Assembly (NCBI GenBank): GCA_964596345.1
Contig: CAZQSZ010000001.1
Coordinates: 898,604 to 962,603, forward strand
Length of the DNA stretch: 64,000 bases
Direction of reading: 5' to 3'
Source of the DNA: CADEDV01 sp964596345
GTDB taxonomy: Bacteria; Bacteroidota; Bacteroidia; Chitinophagales; Chitinophagaceae
The number at the start of each line of letters is the position of its first letter. Position 1 is the first letter of the stretch. A program made the translations under genes and the position numbers. The notes beneath the pieces are model-generated. The model made no database searches. It was not told where the DNA came from and was given only the letters and a program-made list of their open reading frames with translations. Below are positions 53,767 to 63,558 of this stretch, piece by piece.

Positions 53767-54814
53767 CCTAAAGGAACATTCACATACACGATTTAATATA
53801 TTAAATGGTGATTGGATACTGGTGTCGCCACACCGGATGAAACGGCCCTGGCAGGGAAAGGTGGAAGATTTGCCGAAGGAAGACCGCCCGGCGTATGATT
53901 CCAACTGTTATCTATGTCCCGGGAATAAAAGAGCAGACGGAAGTAGTAATCCTTCCTATTCAAATCCTTTTTCTTTTATTAATGATTTTTCAGCTTTACT
54001 GGCTGATACTCCGGCAGGAGGTTATGATGAAGATGGGTTATTGTCGGCAAAAAGCGAATCGGGAATTTGTAAGGTGATCTGTTTTTCCCCGCAGCACAAT
54101 CTTACCCTCCCGCAAATGCCTGAAGAGGCTATTGAAAAAGTGATTGCACTCTGGCAAAAAGAATTTAATGAACTATCTGCCAATCCTGCTATCAGGTACA
54201 TACAGATCTTTGAGAATAAGGGCGAGATAATGGGTTGCAGTAACCCGCATCCACACGGACAAATATGGTCGTCCTCCTCGGTGCCATTGGAATTGTCCAA
54301 GGAAACCATACAACAGAAAAATTATTTTGATAACCACCGGGTAAGCTTATTGTCAGCCTACCTGCACCTGGAATTAAAAAAGAAGGAGCGGATCGTGCTG
54401 GAGAATGAAGATTTTGTAGCCCTAGTTCCCTTTTGGGCGGTTTGGCCCTATGAAACAATGATAATAAGCAAACGTCATATACAAAATGTTACTCAATTTA
54501 ATGAACAGGAAAAAAAATCTTTTGCCATCATTCTAAAACAGCTGACAGCAAAGTATGATAACCTGTTTACTATTCCATTCCCTTATTCTGCGGGAATGCA
54601 CCAGGCGCCGGTAAATGATGGCGGACACCCGGAATGGCATTGGCATATGCATTTTTACCCGCCATTGTTACGAAGTGCTGCTGTTAAAAAATTCATGGTC
54701 GGCTATGAGATGCTGGCAAATCCCCAACGGGATATTACACCCGAAGCAGCGGCTCAAAAATTAAGGGAAGTAAGCAATATTCACTATTCTGAACAAGCAC
54801 AACAGCATGGGTAG
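53759..54814 (+). CDS. galT: Galactose-1-phosphate uridylyltransferase
   Basis: A 351-residue enzyme transferring UMP from UDP-glucose to galactose-1-phosphate. The active site SNPHPHGQIW gives His164-Pro-His166, with His166 as the nucleophile. The zinc-site cysteines are in CYLCPGNKR (Cys50, Cys53). NDFSALLAD and the C-terminal FYPPLLRS and EWHWHMHF segments are typical. Start ATG overlaps the galK stop by 8 nt and its stop overlaps galE by 8 nt, so translation is coupled. Confidence 0.98.
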   Translation: MFDLKEHSHTRFNILNGDWILVSPHRMKRPWQGKVEDLPKEDRPAYDSNCYLCPGNKRADGSSNPSYSNPFSFINDFSALLADTPAGGYDEDGLLSAKSESGICKVICFSPQHNLTLPQMPEEAIEKVIALWQKEFNELSANPAIRYIQIFENKGEIMGCSNPHPHGQIWSSSSVPLELSKETIQQKNYFDNHRVSLLSAYLHLELKKKERIVLENEDFVALVPFWAVWPYETMIISKRHIQNVTQFNEQEKKSFAIILKQLTAKYDNLFTIPFPYSAGMHQAPVNDGGHPEWHWHMHFYPPLLRSAAVKKFMVGYEMLANPQRDITPEAAAQKLREVSNIHYSEQAQQHG

Positions 54815-55844
54815 ACAAAAAATATTGGTAACAGGCGGACTGGGTTTTATCGGTTCACATACTGTAGTTGAGTTGCAGCAGGCGGGCTATGAGGTAGTGG
54901 TACTGGATGACCTCAGTAATTCCAGTTTGTTTGTTTTGGAAAGGATAGAGCAGATCACTGCTGTCAAACCGGTGTTTTACCAGATCAATATGCTGGATAA
55001 AATACAGTTGAATGAAATGTTTGCGGCAGAAAAAGATATTGTTGCGGTCATCCATTTTGCAGCTTTTAAATCAGTCGGAGAATCGGTGAACGAGCCCCTG
55101 AAATACTTCCACAACAATCTTCTTTCTCTGATCCATTTGCTGGAATGCATGGAGGGCTTTAAAATTAAAAATATTGTATTCTCTTCGTCGGCTACCGTGT
55201 ATGGTGATCCGGATGAGTTGCCGGTAAAGGAAACAACTTCCTTCAGGAAAGCTCTTTCGTCATATGGGAGCACCAAGCAAATGGGAGAAGAAATCCTGGA
55301 GAAAACATCTGCAGTAAAAAATATCAAAGCGATAGCCCTGCGATATTTCAACCCGGTAGGAGCACATGCTTCTTCTCTCATTGGAGAACTGCCCCTGGGT
55401 GTTCCCAACAACCTGATGCCATTTATTACACAGACAGCAAGCGGATTAAGAGAGCAGCTTACAGTTTTTGGCAATGATTATAATACTCCTGATGGAACCT
55501 GCCTGCGGGATTATATACATGTGACGGACCTGGCCAAGGCACATGTAAAAAGCTGTGACCGTTTGTTGCAGGCTGAAATGACGGATAAGTATGAAGTGTA
55601 TAATATAGGAACCGGGCATGCCATATCTGTAATGGAAATGATCAAGGCGTTTGAGGTGTATAATATGGTTAAACTGAACTATAAAATGGGGGAAAAAAGA
55701 GCCGGAGATGCAGCCGCTGTGTATGCAGACGTAACAAAAGCGGCAGAAGTTTTAAAATGGAAAGCGGAATCCGGATTAAAGGAAATGGTCACCAGTGCGT
55801 GGAACTGGCAAATAAACCTGGTGAGAAATACAACTGTTTTATAA
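54807..55844 (+). CDS. galE: UDP-glucose 4-epimerase
   Basis: A 345-residue short-chain dehydrogenase/reductase that interconverts UDP-galactose and UDP-glucose. The NAD-binding GGLGFIGSH is at about 10-18, VVLDDLSNSS at about 31-40, and catalytic Ser/Tyr/Lys in SSSATVYGDP and SYGSTKQMGEE. RYFNPVGAH and DGTCLRDYIHVTDLAKAH are standard GalE sequence. It completes the Leloir set with galK and galT. Confidence 0.97.
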   Translation: MGRQKILVTGGLGFIGSHTVVELQQAGYEVVVLDDLSNSSLFVLERIEQITAVKPVFYQINMLDKIQLNEMFAAEKDIVAVIHFAAFKSVGESVNEPLKYFHNNLLSLIHLLECMEGFKIKNIVFSSSATVYGDPDELPVKETTSFRKALSSYGSTKQMGEEILEKTSAVKNIKAIALRYFNPVGAHASSLIGELPLGVPNNLMPFITQTASGLREQLTVFGNDYNTPDGTCLRDYIHVTDLAKAHVKSCDRLLQAEMTDKYEVYNIGTGHAISVMEMIKAFEVYNMVKLNYKMGEKRAGDAAAVYADVTKAAEVLKWKAESGLKEMVTSAWNWQINLVRNTTVL

Positions 55845-55862
55845 AGACATAAAAAAAATTAT

Positions 55863-57518
55863 ATGGTTAAGATCGACTGGTTTATCCTGATTTTCTACTT
55901 TGTCGTAGTGTCGCTTTATGGATATTGGATATATAAACGGAAAAAACAGAAGGAAGCAAGTTCTGCTGATTTTTTTATCGCAGAAGGAACACTTTCCTGG
56001 TGGGCAATTGGCGCATCTTTAATTGCTTCCAACATATCAGCAGAACAAATGACCGGCATGAGTGGTTCCGGGTTCCAGTTGGGCCTTGCCATATCGTCTT
56101 ACGAATGGATGGCGGCACTTACACTTATAATTGTGGCTGTGTTTTTCATGCCTGTTTACCTGAAGAACAAGATCTTTACCATGCCGCAGTTTTTGAATCA
56201 GCGATATAATTCAAAAGTAGCGATGGCGATGGCCATCTTCTGGCTGTTACTTTATATTGTTGTCAATTTGTTATCTATACTATACCTGGGAGCGGTGGCT
56301 ATTGCAGGTATAAGTGGACTTGATTTTACCCTCTGTGTATTTCTGCTGGCTGTCTTTTCTATATTTATTGCGCTGGGCGGAATGAAAGTAGTGGGCTATA
56401 CCTCCGCCATACAGGTATTCTTTTTAGTCATCAGCGGTTTTATCGTCTTGTTTATTGCATTAAAAATGATTGGGGGAGATGACGGTGTTTTTGCCGGCTT
56501 TAAAATTTTAAGGGCCGAAGCAGCCGGTCATTTTCACATGATATTTAAAAAAGAAAATCCCAATTATATTGATTTACCGGGCATGAGTGTACTGCTCGGG
56601 GGTATGTGGATCGCCAACCTGAATTACTGGGGCTGCAATCAATATATCACGCAAAGGGCATTGGGTGCAAGTTTGCCGGTGGCAAGAAGGGGGATTTTAT
56701 TTGCTGCTTTCTTAAAGATGCTGATGCCTTTTATTATCGTTCTTCCCGGTATTGCTATGTTTTACCTGCAGGAAAAGGGCATCATTAATAAAGAATTAAT
56801 AGGTACTGAAAGTAACAGGACGTACTCTGCATTGCTCACTCTTCTTCCTGATGGAATAAAGGGTGTTACGATAGCCGCATTTGCAGCAACGGTCGTGGCG
56901 TCTTTGGCAGCCAAGGTGAATAGCATCAGTACAATTTTTACGCTTGACATATATAAAAAAGCATTTAAAAAAGATGCATCGGAAACTGAGCTGGTAAAGA
57001 TTGGCAAAATCGCTATTGTCATTTCTACGATGATTGGCATTCTTTTAACCTTAGGTTTAGGAGATTCTTTGATGGGTGAAGGGAAACAAGGATTTCAATA
57101 TATACAAGAGTATACAGGTTTTGTATCGCCGGGTATATTCGCCATGTTCTTACTCGGGTTCTTCTGGAAAAAGACCACCTCTAACGCTGCATTATTTGCT
57201 ACTATAGGCGGGTTTGTTTTTTCAGTTCTGTTGAAATTCCTGCCGGGGATGATTGACCTGGAACCGCTTTATAGCATTGGCTTAGCTGTTCCAAACGCAA
57301 CAGGGGTTTTTGAGATACCCTTCCTGGATCGTATGGGTATTGTGTTTGTTCTTTGCGTGGTTGGCATGTATATAATAAGCGTTATTGAAAACAGGAGAGG
57401 TGTGAAACCCAATAGCCTGGAAATAGATGCGTCCATGTTTAAAACATCCACTGGTTTTGCCGTTGGCTCAATGATAATAATAGGTCTTTTAGTGGCCCTG
57501 TATACCATGTTTTGGTAG
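55863..57518 (+). CDS. Sodium:solute symporter (SSS family), probable galactose/sugar importer
   Basis: A 551-residue inner-membrane protein with about 14 hydrophobic helices. SSS landmarks are ADFFIAEGTLSWWAIGASLIASNISAEQMTG near the N-terminus, GGMWIANLNYWGCNQYITQRALGA in the middle, and AAKVNSISTIFTLDIYKK. The SGLT-like Asn/Ser-rich sodium sites in ASNIS are present. It lies between galE and the beta-galactosidase with gaps of 18 and 52 nt, so galactose or a galactoside is the likely substrate (inference). Confidence 0.93.
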   Translation: MVKIDWFILIFYFVVVSLYGYWIYKRKKQKEASSADFFIAEGTLSWWAIGASLIASNISAEQMTGMSGSGFQLGLAISSYEWMAALTLIIVAVFFMPVYLKNKIFTMPQFLNQRYNSKVAMAMAIFWLLLYIVVNLLSILYLGAVAIAGISGLDFTLCVFLLAVFSIFIALGGMKVVGYTSAIQVFFLVISGFIVLFIALKMIGGDDGVFAGFKILRAEAAGHFHMIFKKENPNYIDLPGMSVLLGGMWIANLNYWGCNQYITQRALGASLPVARRGILFAAFLKMLMPFIIVLPGIAMFYLQEKGIINKELIGTESNRTYSALLTLLPDGIKGVTIAAFAATVVASLAAKVNSISTIFTLDIYKKAFKKDASETELVKIGKIAIVISTMIGILLTLGLGDSLMGEGKQGFQYIQEYTGFVSPGIFAMFLLGFFWKKTTSNAALFATIGGFVFSVLLKFLPGMIDLEPLYSIGLAVPNATGVFEIPFLDRMGIVFVLCVVGMYIISVIENRRGVKPNSLEIDASMFKTSTGFAVGSMIIIGLLVALYTMFW

Positions 57519-57570
57519 GCAGTTGAATGAAGTGGTAGAATGATAACATAACCAGACAAACAAAAAGAAG

Positions 57571-60500
57571 ATGAAGAAAAGCCTTTGTATTTTTTTACTT
57601 GTTGCTGCTCAGTATTGCAATGGGCAATCTTTTACCCATACAGAATGGGAAAATGAAAGAGTTGTTGAAATTAATAAAGAACCGGCTCATGCTGATTTCA
57701 TGGCTTATCCAACCGTGCAGATGGCCGTTGCGAATGATTTTAAGAAATCACCCTGGTATCAATCACTGAATGGCAACTGGAAATTTCATTATACGGATGA
57801 GCCGAAGAACAGGCCGGCAGATTTTTTCAAAACCGACCTGGATGATGCTGGATGGAAAACAATTCCTGTTCCCGGTAACTGGGAACTGAATGGGTTTGGT
57901 TTGCCTATTTACACCAACATTGTTTACCCGTTTCCAAAGAATCCACCCTTCATTGATCACCAGTTTGCACCTGTTGGTACTTACCGGATGAATTTTACTG
58001 TTCCAGAAGACTGGAACGGGAAAGACATCATTATTCATTTCGGTTCTGTAACCGGTGCTATGTATTTATATATTAATGGCCAGCCCGTTGGTTTTTCCAA
58101 GGTAAGTAAATTGCCTGCGGAGTTTAATATCACAAAATTTCTTACAAAGGGCAATAATGTTTTGGCAGCACAAGTGTATCGTTGGCATGATGGCAGTTAC
58201 CTGGAAGACCAGGATTTCTGGCGGTTGACGGGGATAGAAAGAGATGTTTACCTGGTGGCAAGAAATAAAATGTCTATTAAAGATTTTGAAATCAGCGCTG
58301 ATCTTGATTCAAAATATACTAACGGACTTTTTAATGCAGCTGTTCTTCTTAACAATCCGGTAAATCCGGAAGGGACAGTACAGGTTGAGCTGTTAGATAA
58401 TGAAGGTAAAAAGGTAACTACCCTGAACAAAAGGATAATAAAAGGACAGGTGCAGGCTGTTGTTTCCGCAACAGTAAAAAATGTGGGCAAATGGAGCAGT
58501 GAAACGCCTTATCTGTACACGGTTGTAATAACACTAAAGGATAACGGGGGAAATATAGTGGAAGCTACTTCTCATAAAATTGGATTCAGGAAAGTGGAAA
58601 TTAAGAATGCACAGCTGCTGGTAAATGGTAAAAAGATCATGGTGCATGGTGTCAACAGGCATGAGCATGATGAGGTGCTGGGCCATGTACCCACAAGAGA
58701 ACTGATGATAAAGGATATCCAACTGATGAAGCAGCATAATATAAATGCTGTTCGCCTTGCTCACTATCCCAATGATCCGGAGTGGCTCCGTTTATGTGAT
58801 GAGTACGGGTTATATGTGGTGGATGAGGCTAATATTGAAGTGCATGGAATGGGAGCAGCGTTGCAGGGGAATTTTGATAAATCTGTTCACCCCGCCTACC
58901 TGCCATCCTGGGAACCTGCTTTTATGGACCGCATAAAAAGAATGGTGGAAAGGGATAAAAACCATCCTTCTATTATTATCTGGAGTATGGGAAATGAATG
59001 TGGAAATGGTAAAGTATTTTTTGATGCCTATAAATGGATAAAGGAGAGAGATAAATCCAGACCGGTTCAGTTCGAACAGTCGGGGGAAGAAGCTAACACA
59101 GATATTGTTTGCCCGATGTATCCACCTATCTCGTACATGAAAAAGTATGCAGCTGATAGTACTAAAACGAGACCATTCATCATGTGCGAGTATGCCCATG
59201 CGATGGGCAACAGCAGCGGTAACTTCCAGGAATATTTCGATATCATCAAATCCAGTCCGCACATGCAGGGTGGCTTTATCTGGGACTGGGTGGACCAGGG
59301 CATAAAAGCCAAAGATGCCAATGGAAAAACATATTGGGGATATGGCGGAGATTTTGGTGCCGGCCATCTGCAAAATGATTTAAACTTTTGTGCCAATGGA
59401 CTGGTAGCGGCTGACCGTTCTCTTCATCCCGGTATTTATGAAGTCAAGAAAGTTTACCAGGATATTATTTTTAAAAATAAGGATTGGAGAAAGGGATGGA
59501 TAACGGTTGAAAATAATTTTAATTATACGCCGCTGAATGCATTCGATTTTAAATGGGTATTGCTGAAGAACGGAAAAGAGCTCAGATCCGGGAACTTTGC
59601 AGTTGAACTGGCGCCGGAATCAGTTAAAGATGTTCAGTTAGCTATTCCTGCTGTGGGTGATGATGCTGAGTATTTGCTCAATGTTTTTGCCTATACTAAG
59701 CATACAGCGCCAATGGTGCCTGCCGGTCATGAAGTGGCAAGAGAGCAGTTTGGCAGTGATGTGAAATACAACTCTGCGTATGAAGGAAATAATACAGGCA
59801 ACCTTGTAGTTAGGAAAAATAATAATTTCATTGAGTTCAGCAGTAGTGATATTACTGGTAAGTTCAATACTACAAACGGGCAATGGGTTAGTTATACTTA
59901 TAAGAACAAGCCTGTAGTAAAATCTTTCCCGGAACCTTATTTCTGGAGAGCCCCTACCGATAATGATTTTGGCAGTCATATGCCTGAATGGTTGGGTATC
60001 TGGAGAAGTGCACATACAAACAGGAAAGTCGCCGTTGTTAAAACTGGTGAACAAAATGCAGAAGGGTTGACAATCGAAGTAAAGTATGAACTCACCGATC
60101 TTGCAGCTGGCTATACGGTTTTATATCATGTAATGAATAACGGTGCTGTAAAAGTTGAGGCTGGTTTTGAGGCCGGAGAAAAAAGATTACCGGAAATGCC
60201 CCGGTTTGGAATGCGGGTGCAATTGGATAAGAGCTTAGAGAACATAAGCTTTTATGGCAGAGGTCCATGGGAAAATTATGCTGACCGAAATACTGCTTCA
60301 TTTCTTGGCGAATATAGCCAGACCTTAAAAGAGCAGTTTACCTGGAATTATGTACGGCCACAGGAAAATGGCTATAAAACGGATGTGCGATGGGTGAAGC
60401 TGGTATCTCAGAACGGAAGCGGTATTAAAATTACAGGACTACAGCCCATTTGTTTTAGTGCATTGCCTTACACCGCGGAAGATATGGATCCCGGGGTCAC

Positions 60501-60678
60501 TAAAAAGAACCAGCACCCGTCAGACCTTAATGAGCGGAACTTTATTTCCCTGCATATTGATTTAAAGCAAAGAGGTGTTGGTGGTGATAATAGTTGGGGC
60601 GCCTATCCTCATGAAAAATATTTACTAAAAGCCAGTAAGTACAATTATAGTTATATTATTGAACCAGTAAAGGATTAA
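57571..60678 (+). CDS. LacZ-type beta-galactosidase, GH2, exported
   Basis: A 1035-residue enzyme with a signal peptide (about 1-18) and all five LacZ-type domains. These are the N-terminal sugar-binding domain (about 50-220, PGNWELNGFGLPIYTN), an Ig-like domain, the TIM barrel with acid/base Glu476 (SMGNECGNG) and nucleophile Glu540 (MCEYAHAMGN), a second Ig-like domain, and the C-terminal Bgal small-chain domain (about 755-1035, FWRAPTDNDFGSHMPEWLG). It releases terminal beta-galactose from oligosaccharides in the periplasm. The 2-nt gap to the next sulfatase fits one transcript. Confidence 0.97.
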   Translation: MKKSLCIFLLVAAQYCNGQSFTHTEWENERVVEINKEPAHADFMAYPTVQMAVANDFKKSPWYQSLNGNWKFHYTDEPKNRPADFFKTDLDDAGWKTIPVPGNWELNGFGLPIYTNIVYPFPKNPPFIDHQFAPVGTYRMNFTVPEDWNGKDIIIHFGSVTGAMYLYINGQPVGFSKVSKLPAEFNITKFLTKGNNVLAAQVYRWHDGSYLEDQDFWRLTGIERDVYLVARNKMSIKDFEISADLDSKYTNGLFNAAVLLNNPVNPEGTVQVELLDNEGKKVTTLNKRIIKGQVQAVVSATVKNVGKWSSETPYLYTVVITLKDNGGNIVEATSHKIGFRKVEIKNAQLLVNGKKIMVHGVNRHEHDEVLGHVPTRELMIKDIQLMKQHNINAVRLAHYPNDPEWLRLCDEYGLYVVDEANIEVHGMGAALQGNFDKSVHPAYLPSWEPAFMDRIKRMVERDKNHPSIIIWSMGNECGNGKVFFDAYKWIKERDKSRPVQFEQSGEEANTDIVCPMYPPISYMKKYAADSTKTRPFIMCEYAHAMGNSSGNFQEYFDIIKSSPHMQGGFIWDWVDQGIKAKDANGKTYWGYGGDFGAGHLQNDLNFCANGLVAADRSLHPGIYEVKKVYQDIIFKNKDWRKGWITVENNFNYTPLNAFDFKWVLLKNGKELRSGNFAVELAPESVKDVQLAIPAVGDDAEYLLNVFAYTKHTAPMVPAGHEVAREQFGSDVKYNSAYEGNNTGNLVVRKNNNFIEFSSSDITGKFNTTNGQWVSYTYKNKPVVKSFPEPYFWRAPTDNDFGSHMPEWLGIWRSAHTNRKVAVVKTGEQNAEGLTIEVKYELTDLAAGYTVLYHVMNNGAVKVEAGFEAGEKRLPEMPRFGMRVQLDKSLENISFYGRGPWENYADRNTASFLGEYSQTLKEQFTWNYVRPQENGYKTDVRWVKLVSQNGSGIKITGLQPICFSALPYTAEDMDPGVTKKNQHPSDLNERNFISLHIDLKQRGVGGDNSWGAYPHEKYLLKASKYNYSYIIEPVKD

Positions 60679-60680
60679 TT

Positions 60681-62207
60681 ATGATTTATACCAGACAAAT
60701 AATAGCAGGGGCCTTACTTGTATTCGTCGCAGGTTTTGCTGCTCATGCACAAAAAAATGCAAAGCCTAACATTGTATTGATTTATACGGATGACCTTGGT
60801 TATGGCGATATAAGCTGTAATGGTTATTCAGCCATTCAAACCCCTAATATTGACAAGCTGGCAAAAAACGGGGTAAGATTTACCAATGCCCATTCAACTT
60901 CTGCTACCTGCACCCCATCCCGTTATTCGTTGCTTACAGGCCAGTATGCCTGGCGAAAAGACGGAACTGGGATTGCTCCGGGGGATGCTTCTTTATTGAT
61001 ACCGACTGCAATCACTTCACTTCCGGGTATGCTGAAAAAAGCAGGGTATAAGAATGCGGTAATCGGCAAGTGGCATCTTGGGCTTGGCGGTAAAGAAGGA
61101 CCCGACTGGAATGGTACAATTGCTCCCGGCCCGCTGGAAATCGGGTTTGATTATTCTTTTCTGATTCCTGCAACAGGGGACAGGGTGCCCTGTGTGTTTG
61201 TAGAGAATCATCATGTGGTCAGCCTGGATCAAAAGGACCCCATTACGGTTAACTATAAAGAACCTGTAGATCCGAATGCGCCTACGGGAAAGAATAACCC
61301 GGAATTGCTGAAAATGCACCCTTCTCATGAACATGATAATACGATCGTTAATGGAGTGAGCCGGATCGGGTATATGAAGGGAGGGAATGCTGCACTTTGG
61401 AGGGATGAAGACTTCGCTGATATTTTTGTAAAAAAGGCCGGTCAGTTCATTACCGATAACAAAGCAAAGCCATTCTTTTTATTCTTTTCTACACATGATA
61501 TACATGTTCCCAGGTTGCCACATGAAAGATTTGCTGGTAAAAGTGGTATGGGTCCCAGGGGTGATGCACTGCTTCAGTTAGACTGGACTGTAGGCGAGAT
61601 TTATAAAATTCTGGAGCAAAACAAATTACTTAAAAACACAATCATCATTTTTACCAGTGATAACGGGCAGGTAATAGATGACGGTTATAAAGACGAGTCT
61701 GTAGAAAAATTAGGTACTCATCAACCCGGTGGGAATTTCAGGGGAGGTAAATACAGCGCTTTTGAAGCAGGAACCCGGGTACCATTTATTGTGTCCTGGA
61801 AAGGGAAAATAAAACCTGGTAAAAAAAGCGATGCCTTGTTCAGCCAGATTGACTTTTACGCATCTTTCGCCAGGCTGGCTGGTGTGACGGTAGAACAAAA
61901 TATGGCCGCAGACAGCCGGGATTATTTATCAACGCTTTTAAACAAACAAAGCTTATCCCGGGAATACTTAGTAGAACATTCGCTAACCAACACGCTGTCA
62001 ATTATTAAAGGTAACTGGAAATACATAGAGCCATCCGGGGCCATGGCGGTGAATAAAAAAACGAATACCGAACTGGGCAATCTGAAGGCGCCGCAATTAT
62101 ATGATCTTAGTGCAGATCCCGGGGAAAAAAATAACCTGGCTGAAAAATACCCGGATATACTGGCTGAAATGAAAAACCTGCTCGAATCCGTGAAGCAAAA
62201 GAAGTAA
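60681..62207 (+). CDS. S1-family sulfatase (fourth of four)
   Basis: A 508-residue sulfatase with signal peptide (about 1-24). The formylglycine motif is CTPSR with Cys77. Metal-site segments are LIYTDDLGYGDIS and FTSDNGQVIDDGY; GKWHLGLGG is also present. A long insertion (about 150-235, from PGPLEIGFDYSF to EHDNTIVNGVSRIG) is typical of sulfatases once called arylsulfatase A-like and differs from the other three here. Its place directly after the GH2 gene suggests it removes a sulfate that blocks the exo-acting galactosidase (inference). Confidence 0.94.
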   Translation: MIYTRQIIAGALLVFVAGFAAHAQKNAKPNIVLIYTDDLGYGDISCNGYSAIQTPNIDKLAKNGVRFTNAHSTSATCTPSRYSLLTGQYAWRKDGTGIAPGDASLLIPTAITSLPGMLKKAGYKNAVIGKWHLGLGGKEGPDWNGTIAPGPLEIGFDYSFLIPATGDRVPCVFVENHHVVSLDQKDPITVNYKEPVDPNAPTGKNNPELLKMHPSHEHDNTIVNGVSRIGYMKGGNAALWRDEDFADIFVKKAGQFITDNKAKPFFLFFSTHDIHVPRLPHERFAGKSGMGPRGDALLQLDWTVGEIYKILEQNKLLKNTIIIFTSDNGQVIDDGYKDESVEKLGTHQPGGNFRGGKYSAFEAGTRVPFIVSWKGKIKPGKKSDALFSQIDFYASFARLAGVTVEQNMAADSRDYLSTLLNKQSLSREYLVEHSLTNTLSIIKGNWKYIEPSGAMAVNKKTNTELGNLKAPQLYDLSADPGEKNNLAEKYPDILAEMKNLLESVKQKK

Positions 62208-62251
62208 CAATAGTATTATTTGGTTTTATTTGCATAAATCAAAGTTGCAAA

Positions 62252-63367
62252 ATGGGACAGGTGGGTATTTATGGATTTTTCTTTATAGTGTTAACAGCAG
62301 TGGTTTCCTGTAATAATGCAGATAATACAATAGCAGGTACACAAAAAGATACTTCCCATTCCTGTACCACAGTACCGTACAGGTTTGCCACGGCTAATTC
62401 AACTGACAGTATTATATTCAATGGCGATACCACTACTGCCGGTATGGTCTATATACCAGGTGGTATATTTGAAATGGGTGCCGATAATGAGCAGGCAGCT
62501 GCCGATGAATATCCAAAACATAAAGTGCAGGTGTCGCCATTTTATATGGATGCCACAGAAGTAACCAATTCTGAATTTAAGAGATTTGTTGATGCAACAG
62601 GCTATGTAACTACGGCCGAAAGAAAGCCGGACTGGGAAGTAATTAGGAAAACGGTGCCCCCGGGAACGCCCAAACCTGATGATAGTTTATTGGTTGCGGC
62701 CTCCTTAGTATTTATCCAGACAAACGGTCCTGTTAATTTGAATGAATATTCCCAATGGTGGAGCTGGGTGCCGGGTGCAGACTGGAAACATCCGCAGGGA
62801 CCGGCAAGCAGTATTGCGGGAAAAGAAAATTATCCTGTTGTTCATGTCAGTTGGGAGGATGCGATGGCATATTGTAAATGGACCGGTAAAAGATTACCCA
62901 CTGAGGCCGAATGGGAATTTGCTGCCCGCGGCGGGTTGATCAATAACATATATCCTTGGGGAAATGAGCATGTCAATGCGGGCAAAACAAAGTGTAATAG
63001 TTGGGAGGGTAAATTCCCTTATTTAAATACAAAACAGGACGGTTACATTACAGCAGCGCCTGTCAGATCATTTGCACCCAACGGATATGGCTTATATGAT
63101 ATGTCCGGCAATGTTTGGGAGTGGTGCAGTGACTGGTACGACCAGGACTATTATGCATCACTTGGTAAAACGACTTCTTTAAATCCGGGTGGCCCTACTA
63201 AAAGCTATGATCCTGCTGAGCCCTATACCCCTAAAAGGAGCTTAAGAGGCGGCAGCTTTTTATGTAATGATGCTTACTGCAGTGGCTACCGGGTAGCCCG
63301 GCGCATGAAGAGCAGTCCCGATACAGGGTTGGAACATACGGGGTTCAGGTGTGTGAAAGACCGCTGA
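62252..63367 (+). CDS. Formylglycine-generating enzyme (SUMF1/FGE) homologue, lipoprotein
   Basis: A 371-residue protein with a lipoprotein signal (VVSC, Cys20) and one FGE-sulfatase domain (about 60-370). Landmarks are VYIPGGIFEMGADNEQAA, MDATEVTNSEFKRFV, PVVHVSWEDAMAYCKWTGKRLPTEAEWEFAARGG and GNVWEWCSDWY. The two active-site cysteines of true FGE are conserved as Cys338 and Cys343 in RGGSFLCNDAYCSGYR, corresponding to human Cys336 and Cys341. It should therefore oxidise the sulfatase-motif cysteine to formylglycine outside the cytoplasm. It is the last gene of the galK operon, 44 nt after the fourth sulfatase. FGE-like paralogs without this role usually lack the cysteine pair. Confidence 0.92.
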   Translation: MGQVGIYGFFFIVLTAVVSCNNADNTIAGTQKDTSHSCTTVPYRFATANSTDSIIFNGDTTTAGMVYIPGGIFEMGADNEQAAADEYPKHKVQVSPFYMDATEVTNSEFKRFVDATGYVTTAERKPDWEVIRKTVPPGTPKPDDSLLVAASLVFIQTNGPVNLNEYSQWWSWVPGADWKHPQGPASSIAGKENYPVVHVSWEDAMAYCKWTGKRLPTEAEWEFAARGGLINNIYPWGNEHVNAGKTKCNSWEGKFPYLNTKQDGYITAAPVRSFAPNGYGLYDMSGNVWEWCSDWYDQDYYASLGKTTSLNPGGPTKSYDPAEPYTPKRSLRGGSFLCNDAYCSGYRVARRMKSSPDTGLEHTGFRCVKDR

Positions 63368-63499
63368 TTGGTAAACAAGCTATTGCTTGTATAGTGGCTA
63401 CCTGCTCCCAGTTGATTGTTCTAAAAAACCGGTAAAGCTTCCAAAAATTAGGGATATCCGTTTAAGTGAAGGTTGTCCGGATTCTTTAGAGATGACCTT

Positions 63500-63558
63500 T
63501 TGCCGTTGAAAAGCGGCAGCTTTTGTGTCAACTATTTCGGTGTAAAAAAATACGGCAT
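63500..63558 (-). pseudogene. Decayed second copy of the GIY-YIG nuclease gene
   Basis: The first 12 bases after the ATG region (63547-63558, MPYF) are joined directly to a stretch equal in length to codons near 49-62 of the intact gene (YTEI-DxK-AAFQ). About 130 bp between them are missing. The junction lies at the sequence GTTTAC, which occurs at both sites in the intact gene. One base is lost, so the frame stops after eight codons. The 41-bp piece 63506-63546 aligns without gaps to 63722-63762. Confidence 0.75.
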
